Part shown: in pieces, positions 31,819 through 44,615 of the stretch
Numbering within the stretch: position 1 is the stretch's first letter
Layout: the number at the start of each line of letters is the position of its first letter
The notes under the pieces: model-generated
Database searches by the model: none
What the model saw: the letters and a program-made list of their open reading frames with translations, nothing else
Told to the model about the DNA's origin: nothing
From: Adiantum capillus-veneris
Lineage: Eukaryota; Streptophyta; Polypodiopsida; Polypodiales; Pteridaceae
Reading direction: 5' to 3'
Length of the DNA: 60,000 nt
Assembly: GCA_014529385.2 (NCBI GenBank)
Contig: CM043942.1
Coordinates: 53,820,647 to 53,880,646 of the forward strand
Program-made: the position numbers and the translations under genes

Positions 31819-32811
31819 TTAACCACGACGTCTACGTTTAAGTTTAAAGGCAGTCCCTTTACGAATCCGGCTTCTAAGCCTATGGAACTTAACGAAAATC
31901 TGGACAGCGTCCCTGGCTTTATTATGAACGGCTTGGATTTTATCCGCCTCCTCCTGCGAAACAGTTATTTCTGTTTCTGGATTCAGCGGCGGCATGTCTT
32001 GCTCAACAAAAACTACTTCTGGAGTCGAAGGCAAGAGCTCAAACAGGGCTTTATACATGTCAATCAAAGGTTGCGCCTGGGAGACTATTTGCGCGGCATA
32101 ATGCGCTATCACTTCCTGGGAGAAGGGGACCTTCAAGAGGAGTTCTATGCCCTCTTCCGGGGACATGCTTAAAGGGAGAGATACCCCAGAGATGAGCATC
32201 AAGCCAGGAATAAGGTCCTTATGGAACGACGTGAACAGACGGGAGTTTGCCTCCTTAAACTGTACCGAAATCTGAGCCCATTCCTGCATTGTGGCTTCGC
32301 TGACTATGGAGGGGTTTAACTTGGCAGAGATAGAGTTTACTAGATTGTTTATTTGCGCAGGCTGCAGTTGTGAAACGAATTCATAACCGTTCTCAGCGCT
32401 GGGCAATCTGCCTTGTTGGCAGGTTTTTAGTATTTTATCACAATCTTGCCAAGTTTCAAATAAGATTGAACGGCAATCCTCCTCCTTTAGTTGCATAAAC
32501 TGTGAATGTGAAGACGCTTGAGTTACTATTGAAGAACTACTAGCGCCCATATTCATACAGTATGCTGTTTCAGCAAACCCAAGCCCAATTAGATTTAATA
32601 AAATTAAAAAAAGAGCAACAAACAAGAATACCTTTCTCAACGAAAGAAAGGAGAGATATATGGTGAGGTTATTAAAAAGAAAGGAGAGATATATGTTGAG
32701 GTTCTTAGAAATAAAGGAGAGATATATGGTGAGGTTATTCAAAAGAAAGGAGAGATTTCTGGTGAGGTTATTCAAATTCAAAAGATTTCTTTTTTTAGTG
32801 AGGTTATTCAT
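31819..32811 (-). CDS. orf330, unit 3
   Basis: Protein identical to unit 1. The longer 382-codon reading that extends upstream is the atp9 remnant read out of frame. Confidence 0.8.
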   Translation of the reverse strand: MNNLTKKRNLLNLNNLTRNLSFLLNNLTIYLSFISKNLNIYLSFLFNNLTIYLSFLSLRKVFLFVALFLILLNLIGLGFAETAYCMNMGASSSSIVTQASSHSQFMQLKEEDCRSILFETWQDCDKILKTCQQGRLPSAENGYEFVSQLQPAQINNLVNSISAKLNPSIVSEATMQEWAQISVQFKEANSRLFTSFHKDLIPGLMLISGVSLPLSMSPEEGIELLLKVPFSQEVIAHYAAQIVSQAQPLIDMYKALFELLPSTPEVVFVEQDMPPLNPETEITVSQEEADKIQAVHNKARDAVQIFVKFHRLRSRIRKGTAFKLKRRRRG

Positions 32812-32900
32812 GGAACTAATACGTTTCCAATACCTACTGCTGCTCCTGCTAGGGCTATGGTAGCCGCTCCTACTCCAATTAATTTTGCACCTTCTAGCGT
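32812..32900 (-). pseudogene. atp9: atp9 N-terminal third, unit 3
   Basis: Same deletion junction as unit 2. Starts ACG 32900-32898 and reads [26 protein letters not shown] before one missing A near 32819 shifts the frame ahead of orf330. With that A, as in unit 2, the fusion would be in frame. Confidence 0.85.
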
Positions 32901-32947
32901 AACTAATTCTTAAGTGTCTGTGTAATAATAATAAAAAGGTGGTGTAG

Positions 32948-33916
32948 CTAGCACGCAAAAAAAGCACTTTTTTGTCTCAGAAAAGAAACAAAAAGAAATG
33001 TTATCAACACTTGAAATAAGATTTTTCTTAGTAACTTGTTATTTGACATTGATTTATAATTCAATGCGTATGATACTACTAATGCTATAACTATACTTAA
33101 AAGAATACTTATATCATATTGTATTAAATTACTATTAAAATTGTCAATTAAACTATTCTCATTTATCTCACCTAAATAACTATTATTTATTATATGAAAT
33201 ATTAATGGAAATAAACTTACCACTTTTAATAACAATAGTTTTAGGCTTGATAACTTATTACTTATTACTGAATTTACTATATGCGGGGTTGAAACACATT
33301 GTATACCCGACAAAGAAGAAGAAAAAGCAATTGGTTTCGACGAAGAAGCGTAAGGCAAAGAAGCAATTAGCTGAGAAACTGCGGGTTTCAACGAAGAAGC
33401 AATTGGCAAAGATGCTACGGGTTTCGACGCTGCGGGCGAAGACGGAGAAGCTACTGGCAAAAAAAGCAATTGGTTTCAACGAAGAAGCTACGGGTTTCGA
33501 CGAAGATGATTTATGCGTATTTATTGTTAATTTTGGGGCCGAGGATTGATCTATCGATTGATCCTCAGCAGCAAGGTAACGAGAAAGAATCAGGTGACAA
33601 TAAAGGATCAGCCGACGATAAAGGTTTAGGCATAGGCAACAAACTATCAGCGTAGACGATATAGGATCGGACACGTTAGATACAGAATCCGGCACTGACG
33701 ATACAGGATTAGGCACTGACGATACAGGATCAGGCATAGATAAAGGATCTGGCACTGACGATACAGGGGGTTTGGTTCTGAAACCGATAAAGGAATTGAT
33801 ACTTCAGTAAACATATTGGTTACAGGCTTATTAACATCTGTTTTAAATTTGTTGTAATCTTTTGATAGTTTATTTACTAATCTAAAAGTATAGTTACATG
33901 AATTACAAATCTTCAA
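32948..33916 (-). CDS. Unknown AT-rich ORF: CxxC start, Pro/Ser repeats, membrane end (unit 3)
   Basis: The minus strand is open through nearly 1 kb apart from two or three frame slips. In order: KICNSCNYTFRLVNKLSKDY with a CxxC pair; repeats of the type PDPVSSVPNPVSSVPDSVS; a region rich in SSSKPVASSLKP and SKPVASLPIASSLKP; then three hydrophobic stretches, LKLLLLKVVSLFPLIFHI, ILLSIVIALVVSYAL and ILFQVLITFLFVSFL. No in-frame stop needs editing, and the codons are very AT-rich (TTA, AAT, ATA), unlike nad5 or rpl2. The start is unclear (TTG at 33916, or further up). The plus strand also shows a repetitive acidic/basic ORF, but there stops would need editing. I do not recognise the protein. Composition hints at fungal mitochondrial or plasmid origin, which is only a guess. 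Confidence 0.5.
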
Positions 33917-33959
33917 AAAGTTAGCGTTTGTTTAAATTTAAGTAACTTCTTTATTGTAT

Positions 33960-34728
33960 CTTTATATAAGGTCTTACCCGTAATTTTTTGAAAAGGTCTT
34001 TTTTTTTTCTTTTGAAACTAGGATTCATTCGCTTTAGCGTACCAGGTTTCAATTGATTGACTACATTGCATGCCATGCAGACCGTAACGGTCCGAGCAGA
34101 CGTGTAGATGGGATGGATGGCAAAGGAGAGTGCGAACGAAAAGGCCCGAAAGAGTCCTCCAGGCCGCAACTCCGGAGCGGAGAAATACACAAACACACAC
34201 GTAGTAAGGCGGTGGCCCGGACTGCCGGTTCCGTTAGTCTAGCATTGGCTAGCTCACTACTGAGATCGAAAACGTAGCGGACAACGCGTCACACCTGAAA
34301 AGGCGGGGCCATGCTAATTATGCCACTTTTTTCCGAGTCAGGATGGGGTCCAAATCAGAGCCATGACAGATTCAAATCGTTGATTTCATTTGCCAAAGCT
34401 AGAAGCTCGGAGAAAAAGGGAATTAATCTAGCAGATCAACAAGTGCAAAGCGTCTTGGCTAAACTTGACGTAGTGCAAGACGTGACCCGTTGTCTAAGAG
34501 ACGAAGACGGAACCTCCTTTTTGCCTTAGTAAAGTAAAGCCCTTCGAAAAAACAATAAATTCGCCGGAAAAAGGCAAAGCTCGCGCAGCGGAGCTAAATG
34601 AACGAGAATCGGATAATCCCGGCGGTAAGTGAAGTGATCACTGCTTATCAGGAACTAGTAACAAGTACTGCGGGTGTGGACCCAAATTTAACTGCGGACG
34701 CAGGCGCAAATTCGACTGTTGTTAGCTC
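33960..34728. other. Unit 3-specific sequence before the gap, no recognisable gene
   Basis: Plus-strand ORFs at 34311-34529 and from 34598 into the gap match nothing I know. Confidence 0.35.
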
Positions 34729-34928
34729 NNNNNNNNNNNNNNNNNNNNNNNNNNNNNNNNNNNNNNNNNNNNNNNNNNNNNNNNNNNNNNNNNNNNNNNN
34801 NNNNNNNNNNNNNNNNNNNNNNNNNNNNNNNNNNNNNNNNNNNNNNNNNNNNNNNNNNNNNNNNNNNNNNNNNNNNNNNNNNNNNNNNNNNNNNNNNNNN
34901 NNNNNNNNNNNNNNNNNNNNNNNNNNNN
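34729..34928. other. Assembly gap (200 N)
   Basis: A placeholder-size gap inside array unit 3. The plastid cluster expected here is missing, so the gap could hide several kilobases. Confidence 0.99.
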
Positions 34929-36600
34929 ACCCACCCCGCAAAAAGCAGCTAGGCAATAAAGTAAGTTGGAATAAGTTTTTTAGAGTACGGAAAGTTCGTG
35001 AAAGGAGGGGGAAGGGGTCGGACCTTCCCCAGCGTTAGTTTGTATTATAAAGTAGGTTTTAATTTTATAGACTGGGTGAATGAAGCGCTAAAGCCAAGTG
35101 CTTTCTTTTTCTTCACTTTGCTTAAGCCAAGCCTTTCACGACCTGACCTGTTAAGCCATAGAATCAATCTAAACCTTACCTTCCGCCGTTGCGTAGTGAG
35201 TAGGAAAAAAAGAACTTTACCGTGGTATTTAGACACGACGTCTTTAGGGAGTCAGCATCCATTATGTGGCACTGGGTTACGTCACACAATTCTGGTAGTA
35301 ATAGGACCTCCTTCTTTTGAACCTTTCGCCAAAATCCCTTTCTTACTTTTCCAATTCCTTTTATTTTCACTTCGACTGACTCAATTTTAAGTTAAGTAGC
35401 AGCTTACGCGACACGTTCCGCAGTTGCTTAAGCTGCATACTTATTCGAGCGCGAGCGACGGGAACCCCTAACTCACTTAAACACCCTGAAAAGGACCCTG
35501 TTCTTTCTTCTCTCCCCTGCAATTTGTTATAGTAATTTGGTATTACTATAAGTTGATTAAGTATGGCAATACCGTGGTGCTTTCTTGGCTTGTAGTGCTT
35601 TCTTGGCTTGTGGTACTTTCTTGGCTTTTAGTGGTGTTTTCCCTATTTCTATTAATAGCTGTGCTATTATTACTAGTGCTTAAAAGGCTACTTTTACGTA
35701 ATTGTATTCTTCATTTCCCTTTTTTCGTTTCGTTTTTTTTTTGGCGTCTTGCCTTCCTCTATTCTTGCCTTTAAAAAACGCGAATTATTCTCCTTTTTCC
35801 GTTAATTGATTAGAATTCTTAACTTACGAAAGTTTTAGCATTGCTGTAGGTTCATTAACCACATAATAGCAATCCTGCTTTGTGGCGAAATCCACGGTAA
35901 CGGCAGATATTAATTAATCATTTGATATTTTCTTAAATGCCTCTCTTTAATTCTGAATCAACTAGTTTCTTTTTCAACGTACTATTTTGCTAATCCAGTT
36001 AATTTAGTGCCGAGTCGGATTATTAACCTTGGTGTTATCGCTGAGACCTGATTAATCACGAATCCAAGTGGCTTTTTTGGTCCAATTCCAAAGATTTAGG
36101 TTAAGGCAAGTCTGATTTATTATTGGAAACTAATTTGGTTCCTGGAATATATGACGCGAGTTATTTATTCCCCCCCTCTTTCTACGTATAATTTCATTTT
36201 AATATTTTATACCTCTTCCCTTATAAACTTCAGGAGGTTTGCAGCTTTTAACGCTAACAGCGATTAAGTAACTTTTAGGGATCCGTTCCAGTGCAACAAG
36301 TGATATTATACTTTGAGCGGAAAACACAAACCGAAGGCGTGACCTAGAGTCAAATCTCATAGCTGAACCCTAGTTTTAAATTCGAAACAGAGCCTTATGG
36401 GTTAGTACTGACTTTATATCCAATTGTTTACGAAGAACAAACGGATTAAGCTTCCATAGACTTGACTTGATTTCGTTGTTCGGCTTCTCATTTTGTTCTC
36501 AATATTTATGGCAGTTTTTTTTAGTAAAATTTTATGTAAGCCGTGTCGAATGTTAGAATCCTGATTAACAAAATGCGCCTCTCTTGTAGTTTCCAAACCA
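34929..36600. other. Unit 3-specific sequence after the gap, no recognisable gene
   Basis: Includes the short repeat shared with 9507-9556 (about 35008-35047) and a run of CTTTCTTGGCTTGTAGTG-like repeats at 35576-35640. No organelle gene found. Confidence 0.4.
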
Positions 36601-36892
36601 AAGATTCCCTTGCTTCCAAAGCAAAAGCAAAGCCTCCTTGAAAGTTTATAAGGGTGATTCCCTTGCCTCTGCTTCCAAAGTAGCTTTTGCCTAAACATTT
36701 TTAGATTCCTTTGCCTTTTTTGAGTTTCTAATGATTTTATGCCTTTGTTAGGCACATCTCTATGTTTATAAGCATAATAATAGAATAAAAAAGGCGTTCT
36801 TTAAAAAGATCTACTAAGAAGCAGAAACACACTACTGTAAGCACCAGATGAGTAATAAACAGTAATGAAACCCCCCTAACCTAAAAAAGTTA
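36601..36892 (+). repeat. rpoA tail repeats, unit 3 (cluster otherwise missing)
   Basis: Matches 23300-23571 from GATTCCCTTGC onwards. It is preceded by unrelated sequence, marking a recombination or deletion junction at about 36600. Confidence 0.75.
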
Positions 36893-37576
36893 GTGGTTGG
36901 CTTGTTTTGTTTGCCCTAGCGACACCATTAAGAGGTACTGGTGATTGTGATTAGAGATCAATTCACTGTCGCTTCGAGTACACGACGAGGTTACGAAACC
37001 CGTCATGGCGATAACATGGTAATTTAGAAACAAGGCGTGTATGAGGAACTATCAATGTCTACGTTTGCGTTGGGATTGCCCTCGGCACTTCAGGGCTCAA
37101 CCAATTAAACTCTCGGTGTCTACGGCGTTAGAATGAACTTCGTGCATCCATTTATTTCTACGGAATTACCAACGCTAGACTGGACGTATTTCGACCATGC
37201 GCCCAGATTATGCAGGGAAAACCAGCGATACTTTTTAAGAGCAAAGGGTACAGGAACGTAGTGGCGTCTCAACTCATTCCTCTGATCCCAGTATAAATTG
37301 GATCGGCGAGAAAGGTTAACCCAACCCTGCTTGACACTTTGTGCCCCTCGCTCCCCTAGTCTTGGCATAGGATTTAAAACATCGAAAAGGTGGGCTATAG
37401 GAAAAAGCGTAGGAACCGCTTACTTTAAATAAAACAAGAACTGAAAGAAAGAGGACTGAACATAATACCGGTGGAAGATACATGCTTTACCTTGCAAGTT
37501 GTGAAAGCTTTCTTCTCAATAAGAGTGAGAGTTAGTGGTATATAGCTTTATCGAAGCCCGAAAATGAAACGATGTT

Positions 37577-37650
37577 TGCACTGAAGAGGACTCGAACCCC
37601 TAACTACCTGGTTCGAAGCCAGGGACTCTATCCAATTGAGCTATCGGTGC
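37577..37650 (-). tRNA. trnR-UCG: tRNA-Arg (UCG), unit 4
   Basis: Same as unit 1. Confidence 0.9.
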
Positions 37651-37919
37651 GGGGGGGTTGTCAAGGAAAGCCCAACCCTGGAAATGTTTTTTGCGTTATT
37701 TCAAAATGAGTTTACGTAATTAAAGAAAATTAACTCAATTAAAAGACAAAAAAGTCAATCTTTGTCGTTGATGATCTCTCGGTTGGTTACCGAATAATTT
37801 AACCATCCCTTCCCTAAAAGAAAGTAATTACTTGATAATGTAATCCGTAATATTCGATTCAGTCGTCAGCTGTGTTTTTACCCTCCCCAGGGTGTCCGCT
37901 CTGCCCGTGAGACGGTTTT

Positions 37920-38911
37920 TTAACCACGACGTCTACGTTTAAGTTTAAAGGCAGTCCCTTTACGAATCCGGCTTCTAAGCCTATGGAACTTAAACGAAAA
38001 TCTGGACAGCGTCCCCGGCTTTATTATGAACGGCTTGATTTTATCCGCCTCCTCCTGCGAAACAGTTATTTCTGTTTCTGGATTCAGCGGCGGCATGTCT
38101 TGCTCAACAAAAACTACTTCTGGAGTCGAAGGCAAGAGCTCAAACAGGGCTTTATACATGTCAATCAAAGGTTGCGCCTGGGAGACTATTTGCGCGGCAT
38201 AATGCGCTATCACTTCCTGGGAGAAGGGGACCTTCAAGAGGAGTTCTATGCCCTCTTCCGGGACATGCTTAAAGGGAGAGATACCCCAGAGATGAGCATC
38301 AAGCCAGGAATAAGGTCCTTATGGAACGACGTGAACAGACGGGAGTTTGCCTCCTTAAACTGTACCGAAATCTGAGCCCATTCCTGCATTGTGGCTTCGC
38401 TGACTATGGAGGGGTTTAACTTGGCAGAGATAGAGTTTACTAGATTGTTTATTTGCGCAGGCTGCAGTTGTGAAACGAATTCATAACCGTTCTCAGCGCT
38501 GGGCAATCTGCCTTGTTTGCAGGTTTTTAGTATTTTATCACAATCTTGCCAAGTTTCAAATAAGATTGAACGGCAATCCTCCTCCTTTAGTTGCATAAAC
38601 TGTGAATGTGAAGACGCTTGAGTTACTATTGAAGAACTACTAGCGCCCATATTCATACAGTATGCTGTTTTCAGCAAACCCAAGCCCAATTAGATTTAAT
38701 AAAATTAAAAAAAGAGCAACAAACAAGAATACCTTTCTCAACGAAAGAAAGGAGAGATATATGGTGAGGTTATTAAAAAGAAGGAGAGATATATGTTGAG
38801 GTTCTTAGAAATAAAGGAGAGATATATGGTGAGGTTATTCAAAAGAAAGGAGAGATTTCTGGTGAGGTTATTCAAATTCAAAAGATTTCTTTTTTTAGTG
38901 AGGTTATTCAT
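37920..38911 (-). pseudogene. orf330, unit 4, broken by small indels
   Basis: Segments 38246-38689 and 37920-38237 match orf330 residues, but frame slips near 38240, 38670 and 38780 interrupt it. All are one-base changes in short runs, so sequencing error is likely. Confidence 0.8.
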
Positions 38912-38931
38912 GTTTATCTTGTTTTCTTTTT

Positions 38932-39156
38932 TTAAGATACAAATAAGATTGAAAAAGCCATCGTCAAAGCAAACAAGGCAATAGCTTCTGTTAAGGCAAA
39001 GCCTAAAGTAACATAACCAAATGATTATTTAGCTAACGATAGATTTCACGCCACAGGGCTTGTCAAAGAACTAAATACGTTTTCCAATACCTACTGCTGC
39101 TCCTGCTAGGGCTATTGTAGCCGCTCCTACTCCATTAATTTTGCACCTTCTAGCGT
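38932..39156 (-). CDS. atp9: atp9, unit 4
   Basis: Full-length 225-nt copy with ACG start, TGA at Arg and TAA at Gln, as in unit 1. One extra T near 39079 and one missing A near 39134 cancel in length but disturb the codons between. Confidence 0.88.
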
Positions 39157-39569
39157 AACTAATTCTTAAGTGTCTGTGTAATAATAATAAAAAAGTGTAG
39201 TTAGCACACTTTAAACGAAGTAGAGCGGTTGGCTGGCAAAGAAAGCTTACGCCTTTGAAGAAGAAAGATAGAGTTTGCATGCCTACCTTACCAAACACGT
39301 TGGATGTCGTCGGAAAACCAAGACATTTGGTAAACAGTCTTGTTGTCTCTTTGCAAGCAAGCCCATTTAATTGTAACAATTTAACGGATAACAAGATTAT
39401 TTCCGGATGAATCCAAAGAAAAAACATAGTAAGCAGAGCCCTGACCCAAATGAAGAATAAGTGGTAGATTGGTAATGTTATCATTAAGGTTCATTGGTTT
39501 TATATAATGTCAACAATACAACTAAGCATTCGTTGACAGAGTCAAAGTTCCCCGTTTCTCAATCGTGGC

Positions 39570-39721
39570 ATCCACGTTAATAAGTCGAAAGCCTCTTGGG
39601 CCGTCATTATCAACCAGGAAGGAAATCCTAGAGGAACTAGGATTTTGGTCCAGTAGCAAGGGAATTGAGGGAATGTAATTTTGCCAGAGTAGTCTCGTTA
39701 GCTCCCGAAGTGTTGCGATAA
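39570..39721 (+). pseudogene. rpl14: rpl14 C-terminal end, unit 4
   Basis: As in unit 1 with one T fewer. Confidence 0.8.
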
Positions 39722-40053
39722 CTAATGAAAAAAAAAAGAAAGCTCGTTTCATTTATTAGAACTCAAAGAAACTTCAATTCCTTTAAAAATTTGGTTTGAA
39801 GAGTTAGTTGTCGAATAGTCCAATACATACACATATACAATATACAGAAAAATCTATCTATATCTATTCATCTATATCTATTTAGATAGATACAACTCAA
39901 TAAAACGAAGATGGATAGCCAATGAAAATGAGTAGAAAGGAAAGAACCTTTTTTCCGCCTTGAATATCATTTAGATTTTGCCAAGAGGAAAGGCTGGAGA
40001 TTTTAGGAATTACTTAAGTAAAAACAATTCTAATAATTACCGATTGATATTTC

Positions 40054-40461
40054 ACGAATAATGATGCCATCTCCACCACAGTTACTTCAATCAAAAATGC
40101 GAATACGAAAAGAAAAGCTATGACTAGGATACCAGCTACTAAAATGACTAGAGGTATCGTGCAAATCTTACTGGAAGAAGGTTTTTTAAAAAGCGTCACG
40201 GAACACACAGAGGGGGGAAAATTTTTATGGATGTCAAGATATTTTGGCAAAGAAAAAAAGCCTTACCTTACGTGGCAACTAAACTATAACTATTAGGTAC
40301 ATTAGCAAACCCGGTCTCAGAATCTATTGCGATCATATAAGAATCCCTAAGATCTTAGGGGGCATGGAATTGCAATTTTATCAACGTCTTATGGACTCAT
40401 TACAGATCGGGAAGCTAGGCGAAGAAAAACTGGGGGGGAAATTCTACGCCATATTTGGTAA
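40054..40461 (+). pseudogene. rps8: rps8, unit 4
   Basis: ACG start and the same blocks as unit 1, with additional single-base losses (for example ATGGAATTG). Confidence 0.85.
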
Positions 40462-40573
40462 TTGAAAGGGAGAAACAGGGACAAAAGTTACTTATTTTCA
40501 CCAGTTACGTCTTCAATGAAAAGAATTTTTTTGGAGAAACCTGTAATGTAAATAGGAGGTTTACTTATTCCAA

Positions 40574-40819
40574 ATGATGAAGAAACAGAATCTCATTGAC
40601 ATGGAAGGTACAGTTACAGAATCTTTACCCAATGCCACGTTTTGAGCGTGTTCGGATAATGGATGTCAAGTTTTGACTCATATATCGGGAGGGATGCGAC
40701 GCAGTTATATAAGAATACTACCAGGAGATAGGGTAAGAGCTGAACTGAGTCCCTATGATCTTACCAAGGGACGCATCATCTACCGCCTTAGAAGTAGGCA
40801 TACAAACAATAGTCAGTAG
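40574..40819 (+). CDS. infA: infA, unit 4, with in-frame TGA
   Basis: 246 nt as in unit 1. The GGGAGG run differs in order (GGGAGGG) but length is kept. Confidence 0.88.
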
Positions 40820-40950
40820 ATTTCGGTATCAGTTTAGATTTTCGGCAGTTAACCAAACCACTTCTCTTGCCAAATTTCCTATCTTGATTAGATCGAAGAA
40901 ACATGTAGCAAACCTACAGAGATTTACCCAATTAATTCAAGGTTATAGAT

Positions 40951-41065
40951 ACGAAAATCCGTGCTTCCATTCGGAAAATATGTAAAAAAATGTCGATTGA
41001 TTCTACGACGTAGACGAATCATGGTAATTTGTTGCAACTCAAAACATAAACAGAAACAAGGATAA
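40951..41065 (+). pseudogene. rpl36: rpl36, unit 4, one-base insertion
   Basis: A 7-A run, against 6 A in unit 1, adds one base after [10 protein letters not shown]. Confidence 0.9.
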
Positions 41066-41132
41066 TAAATATTTCTATCTGAAAAAGAATATTAATTAAA
41101 CAGAGCTTCCCAATAAAAATAATTAATTAATT

Positions 41133-41527
41133 ATGTCAAGTCAAATAAATCGAGAAAAATTCGTTCACGTGGGGAAAACGCGGAGTTCAAAAGGGAGTCA
41201 TTCATATACAGGCGAGTTTCAATAACACTATCATTACCGTCACAGACGTCCGGGACAGGTAATTATTTGGTCTTCCGCCGGGTGCCTGTGGATTTAAGGG
41301 AACACGCAAAAGCACGCCATTTGCTGCGCAAGCTGCGGCTGAGAATGCAATTAAAGCATCAGTGGATCGGGTATGAAACAAGCAGAAGTTATGATGAGCG
41401 GGCCCGGACCGGGGAGAGACACCGCTTTGCGAGCTATTCGCAGAAGCGGCATAATCCTCAGTTTCATACGTGACGTGACTCCTATGCCGTATAATGGTTG
41501 TAGACCCCCAGAAAGAGACGCGTCTAA
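41133..41527 (+). pseudogene. rps11: rps11, unit 4, several slips
   Basis: Same gene with shortened G runs at about 41171, 41252 and 41370 and one lengthened near 41280. Confidence 0.88.
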
Positions 41528-41589
41528 CTAGTGATTAGTCACATCAAAAGGAGAGAAAAAAAATTTACGTATGCGCACGCAAAAACGAG

Positions 41590-42338
41590 ATGTCGACCTC
41601 TAAGCAGGCAATTCAGTGGAAATGCCTTGAATCCAAAATAGAAAGTAAGCGGCTTCATTATGGTCGTTTCCTTGTATCTCCCTTTAAAAGGGTCAAGCCA
41701 GTATTGTAGGAATTGCCATGCGTAGAGCTTTGTCACAAGAGATTGAAGGACAAGCATAACACGTGCAAGATTTTGCGGAGTCGTGCACGAGTATTCCACA
41801 ATAACGGGTCTTCAAGAGACAATACATGATGCTTTAGTTAATCCGAAAGAGATTGTGCTTAGGGGCGATTCAAAAGAAGATATTCAAGAGGCGTTTTCAT
41901 CTGTAACAGGTCCTAAAGAAGTAACTGCGGGCGATCCATCATTACCACCTGGCGTCGAAGCAATTGACAATTCGCAATATATAGCTACCATTACCCAACC
42001 AATATCTCTAACTATTGAATTAGAGATTGAAAAGATTGCGGATATCGTATAGAAAATCTAGCGAAATCCGGAAAGGGACAATTTCCCATCGATGCTGTAT
42101 TTATGCCTGTCCGAAACGTAAATTATAGCATCCATCTATTTGGAAGTGGTAGAGCGACGCAGGAAATCTCATTCATTGAAATATGGACTAATGGTAGTCC
42201 GACACCACACGAAGCACTTAGGAAAGCTTCTGAAAAACTCATGGACTTGCCAACCACCTTCTCGTATGTAAGGGGCGGAGACGTATCTCTCTTCGAAAAT
42301 GATTCTCTTGCTTCCTTTGCCTCCTTGAAAGTTTATAA
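41590..42338 (+). pseudogene. rpoA: rpoA, unit 4, several slips
   Basis: Same gene with one-base losses near 41690, 41748, 42033 and 42300. The last makes the tail read [15 protein letters not shown]. Confidence 0.9.
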
Positions 42339-43262
42339 AGGGTGATTCCCTTGCCTCTGCTTCCAAAGTAGCTTTTGCTAAACATTTTTAGATTCCTTTG
42401 CCTTTTTAGAGTTTCTAATGATTTTATGCCTTTGTTAGGCACATCTCTATGTTTATAAGCATAATAATAGAATAAAAAAGGCGTTCTTTAAAAAGATCTA
42501 CTAAGAAGCAGAAACACACTACTGTAAGCACCAGATGAGTAATAAACAGTAATGAAACCCCCCTAACCTAAAAAAGTTAGTGGTTGGCTTGTTTTGTTTG
42601 CCCCTAGCGACACCATTAAGAGGACTGGGTGATTGTGATTAGAGATCAATTCACTGTCGCTTCGAGTACACGACGAGGTTACGAAACCCGTCATGGCGAT
42701 AACATGGTAATTTAGAAACAAGGCGTGTATGAGGAACTATCAATGTCTACGGTTTGCGTTGGGATTGCCCTTCGGCACTTCAGGGCTCAACCAATTAAAC
42801 TCTCGGTGTCTACGGCGTTAGAATGAACTTCGTGCATCCATTTATTTCTACGGAATTACCAACGCTAGACTGGACGTATTCGACCATGCGCCCAGATTAT
42901 GCAGGGAAAACCAGCGATACTTTTTAAGAGCAAAGGTACAGGACGTAGTGGCGTTCTCAACTCATTCCTCTGATCCCAGTATAAATTGGATCGGCGAGAA
43001 AGGTTAACCCAACCCTGCTTGACACTTTGTGCCCCTCGCTCCCTAGTCTTGGCATAGGATTTAAAACATCGAAAAGTGGGCTATAGGAAAAAGCGTAGGG
43101 AACCGCTTACTTTAAATAAAACAAGAACTGAAAGAAAGAGGACTGAACATAATACCGGGTGGAAGATACATGCTTTACCTTGCAAGTTGTGAAAGCTTTC
43201 TTCTCAATAAGAGTGAGAGTTAGTGGTATATAGCTTTATCGAAGCCCGAAATGAAACGATGT

Positions 43263-43336
43263 TGCACTGAAGAGGACTCGAACCCCTAACTACCTGGTTC
43301 GAAGCCAGGGACTCTATCCAATTGAGCTATCGGTGC
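43263..43336 (-). tRNA. trnR-UCG: tRNA-Arg (UCG), unit 5
   Basis: Same as unit 1. Confidence 0.9.
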
Positions 43337-43608
43337 GGGGGGTTGGGTCAAGGAAAGCCCAACCCTGGAAATGTTTTTTGCGTTATTTCAAAATGAGTTT
43401 ACGTAATTAAAGAAAATTACTCAATTAAAAGACAAAAAAGTCAATCTTTGTCGTTGATGATCTCTCGGTTGGTTACCGAATAATTTAACCATCCCTTCCC
43501 TAAAAGAAAGTAATTACTTGATATATGTAATCCGTAATATTCGGATTCAGTCGTCAGCTGTGGTTTTTACCCTCCCCAGGGTGTCCGCTCTGCCCGTGAG
43601 ACGGTTTT

Positions 43609-44597
43609 TTAACCACGACGTCTACGTTTAAGTTTAAAGGCAGTCCCTTTACGAATCCGGCTTCTAAGCCTATGGAACTTAACGAAAATCTGGACAGCGT
43701 CCCTGGCTTTATTATGAACGGCTTGGATTTTATCCGCCTCCTCCTGCGAAACAGTTATTTCTGTTTCTGGATTCAGCGGCGGCATGTCTTGCTCAACAAA
43801 AACTACTTCTGGAGTCGAAGGCAAGAGCTCAAACAGGGCTTTATACATGTCAATCAAAGGTTGCGCCTGGGAGACTATTTGCGCGGCATAATGCGCTATC
43901 ACTTCCTGGGAGAAGGGGACCTTCAAGAGGAGTTCTATGCCCTCTTCCGGGGACATGCTTAAAGGGAGAGATACCCCAGAGATGAGCATCAAGCCAGGAA
44001 TAAGGTCCTTATGGAACGACGTGAACAGACGGGAGTTTGCCTCCTTAAACTGTACCGAAATCTGAGCCCATTCTGCATTGTGGCTTCGCTGACTATGGAG
44101 GGTTTAACTTGGCAGAGATAGAGTTTACTAGATTGTTTATTTGCGCAGGCTGCAGTTGTGAAACGAATTCATAACCGTTCTCAGCGCTGGGCAATCTGCC
44201 TTGTTGCAGGTTTTAGTATTTTATCACAATCTTGCCAAGTTTCAAATAAGATTGAACGGCAATCCTCCTCCTTTAGTTGCATAAACTGTGAATGTGAAGA
44301 CGCTTGAGTTACTATTGAAGAACTACTAGCGCCCATATTCATACAGTATGCTGTTTCAGCAAACCCAAGCCCAATTAGATTTAATAAAATTAAAAAAAGA
44401 GCAACAAACAAGAATACCTTTCTCAACGAAAGAAAGGAGAGATATATGGTGAGGTTATTAAAAAAAAAGGAGAGATATATGTTGAGGTTCTTAGAAATAA
44501 AGGAGAGATATATGGTGAGGTTATTCAAAAGAAAGGAGAGATTTCTGGTGAGGTTATTCAAATTCAAAAGATTTCTTTTTTTAGTGAGGTTATTCAT
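43609..44597 (-). pseudogene. orf330, unit 5, broken by small indels
   Basis: Open pieces at 43609-43992 and 44181-44597. Slips lie near 44073, 44101 and 44207. Confidence 0.8.
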
Positions 44598-44615
44598 GTT
44601 TATCTTGTTTTCTTT

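Noticed and set aside
33205-33549. Plus-strand repetitive Lys/Glu-rich ORF in class B units
   Set aside because: It needs edited stops and frame changes, while the minus strand is open with sensible hydrophobic segments. I judged the minus strand more likely but am not certain.
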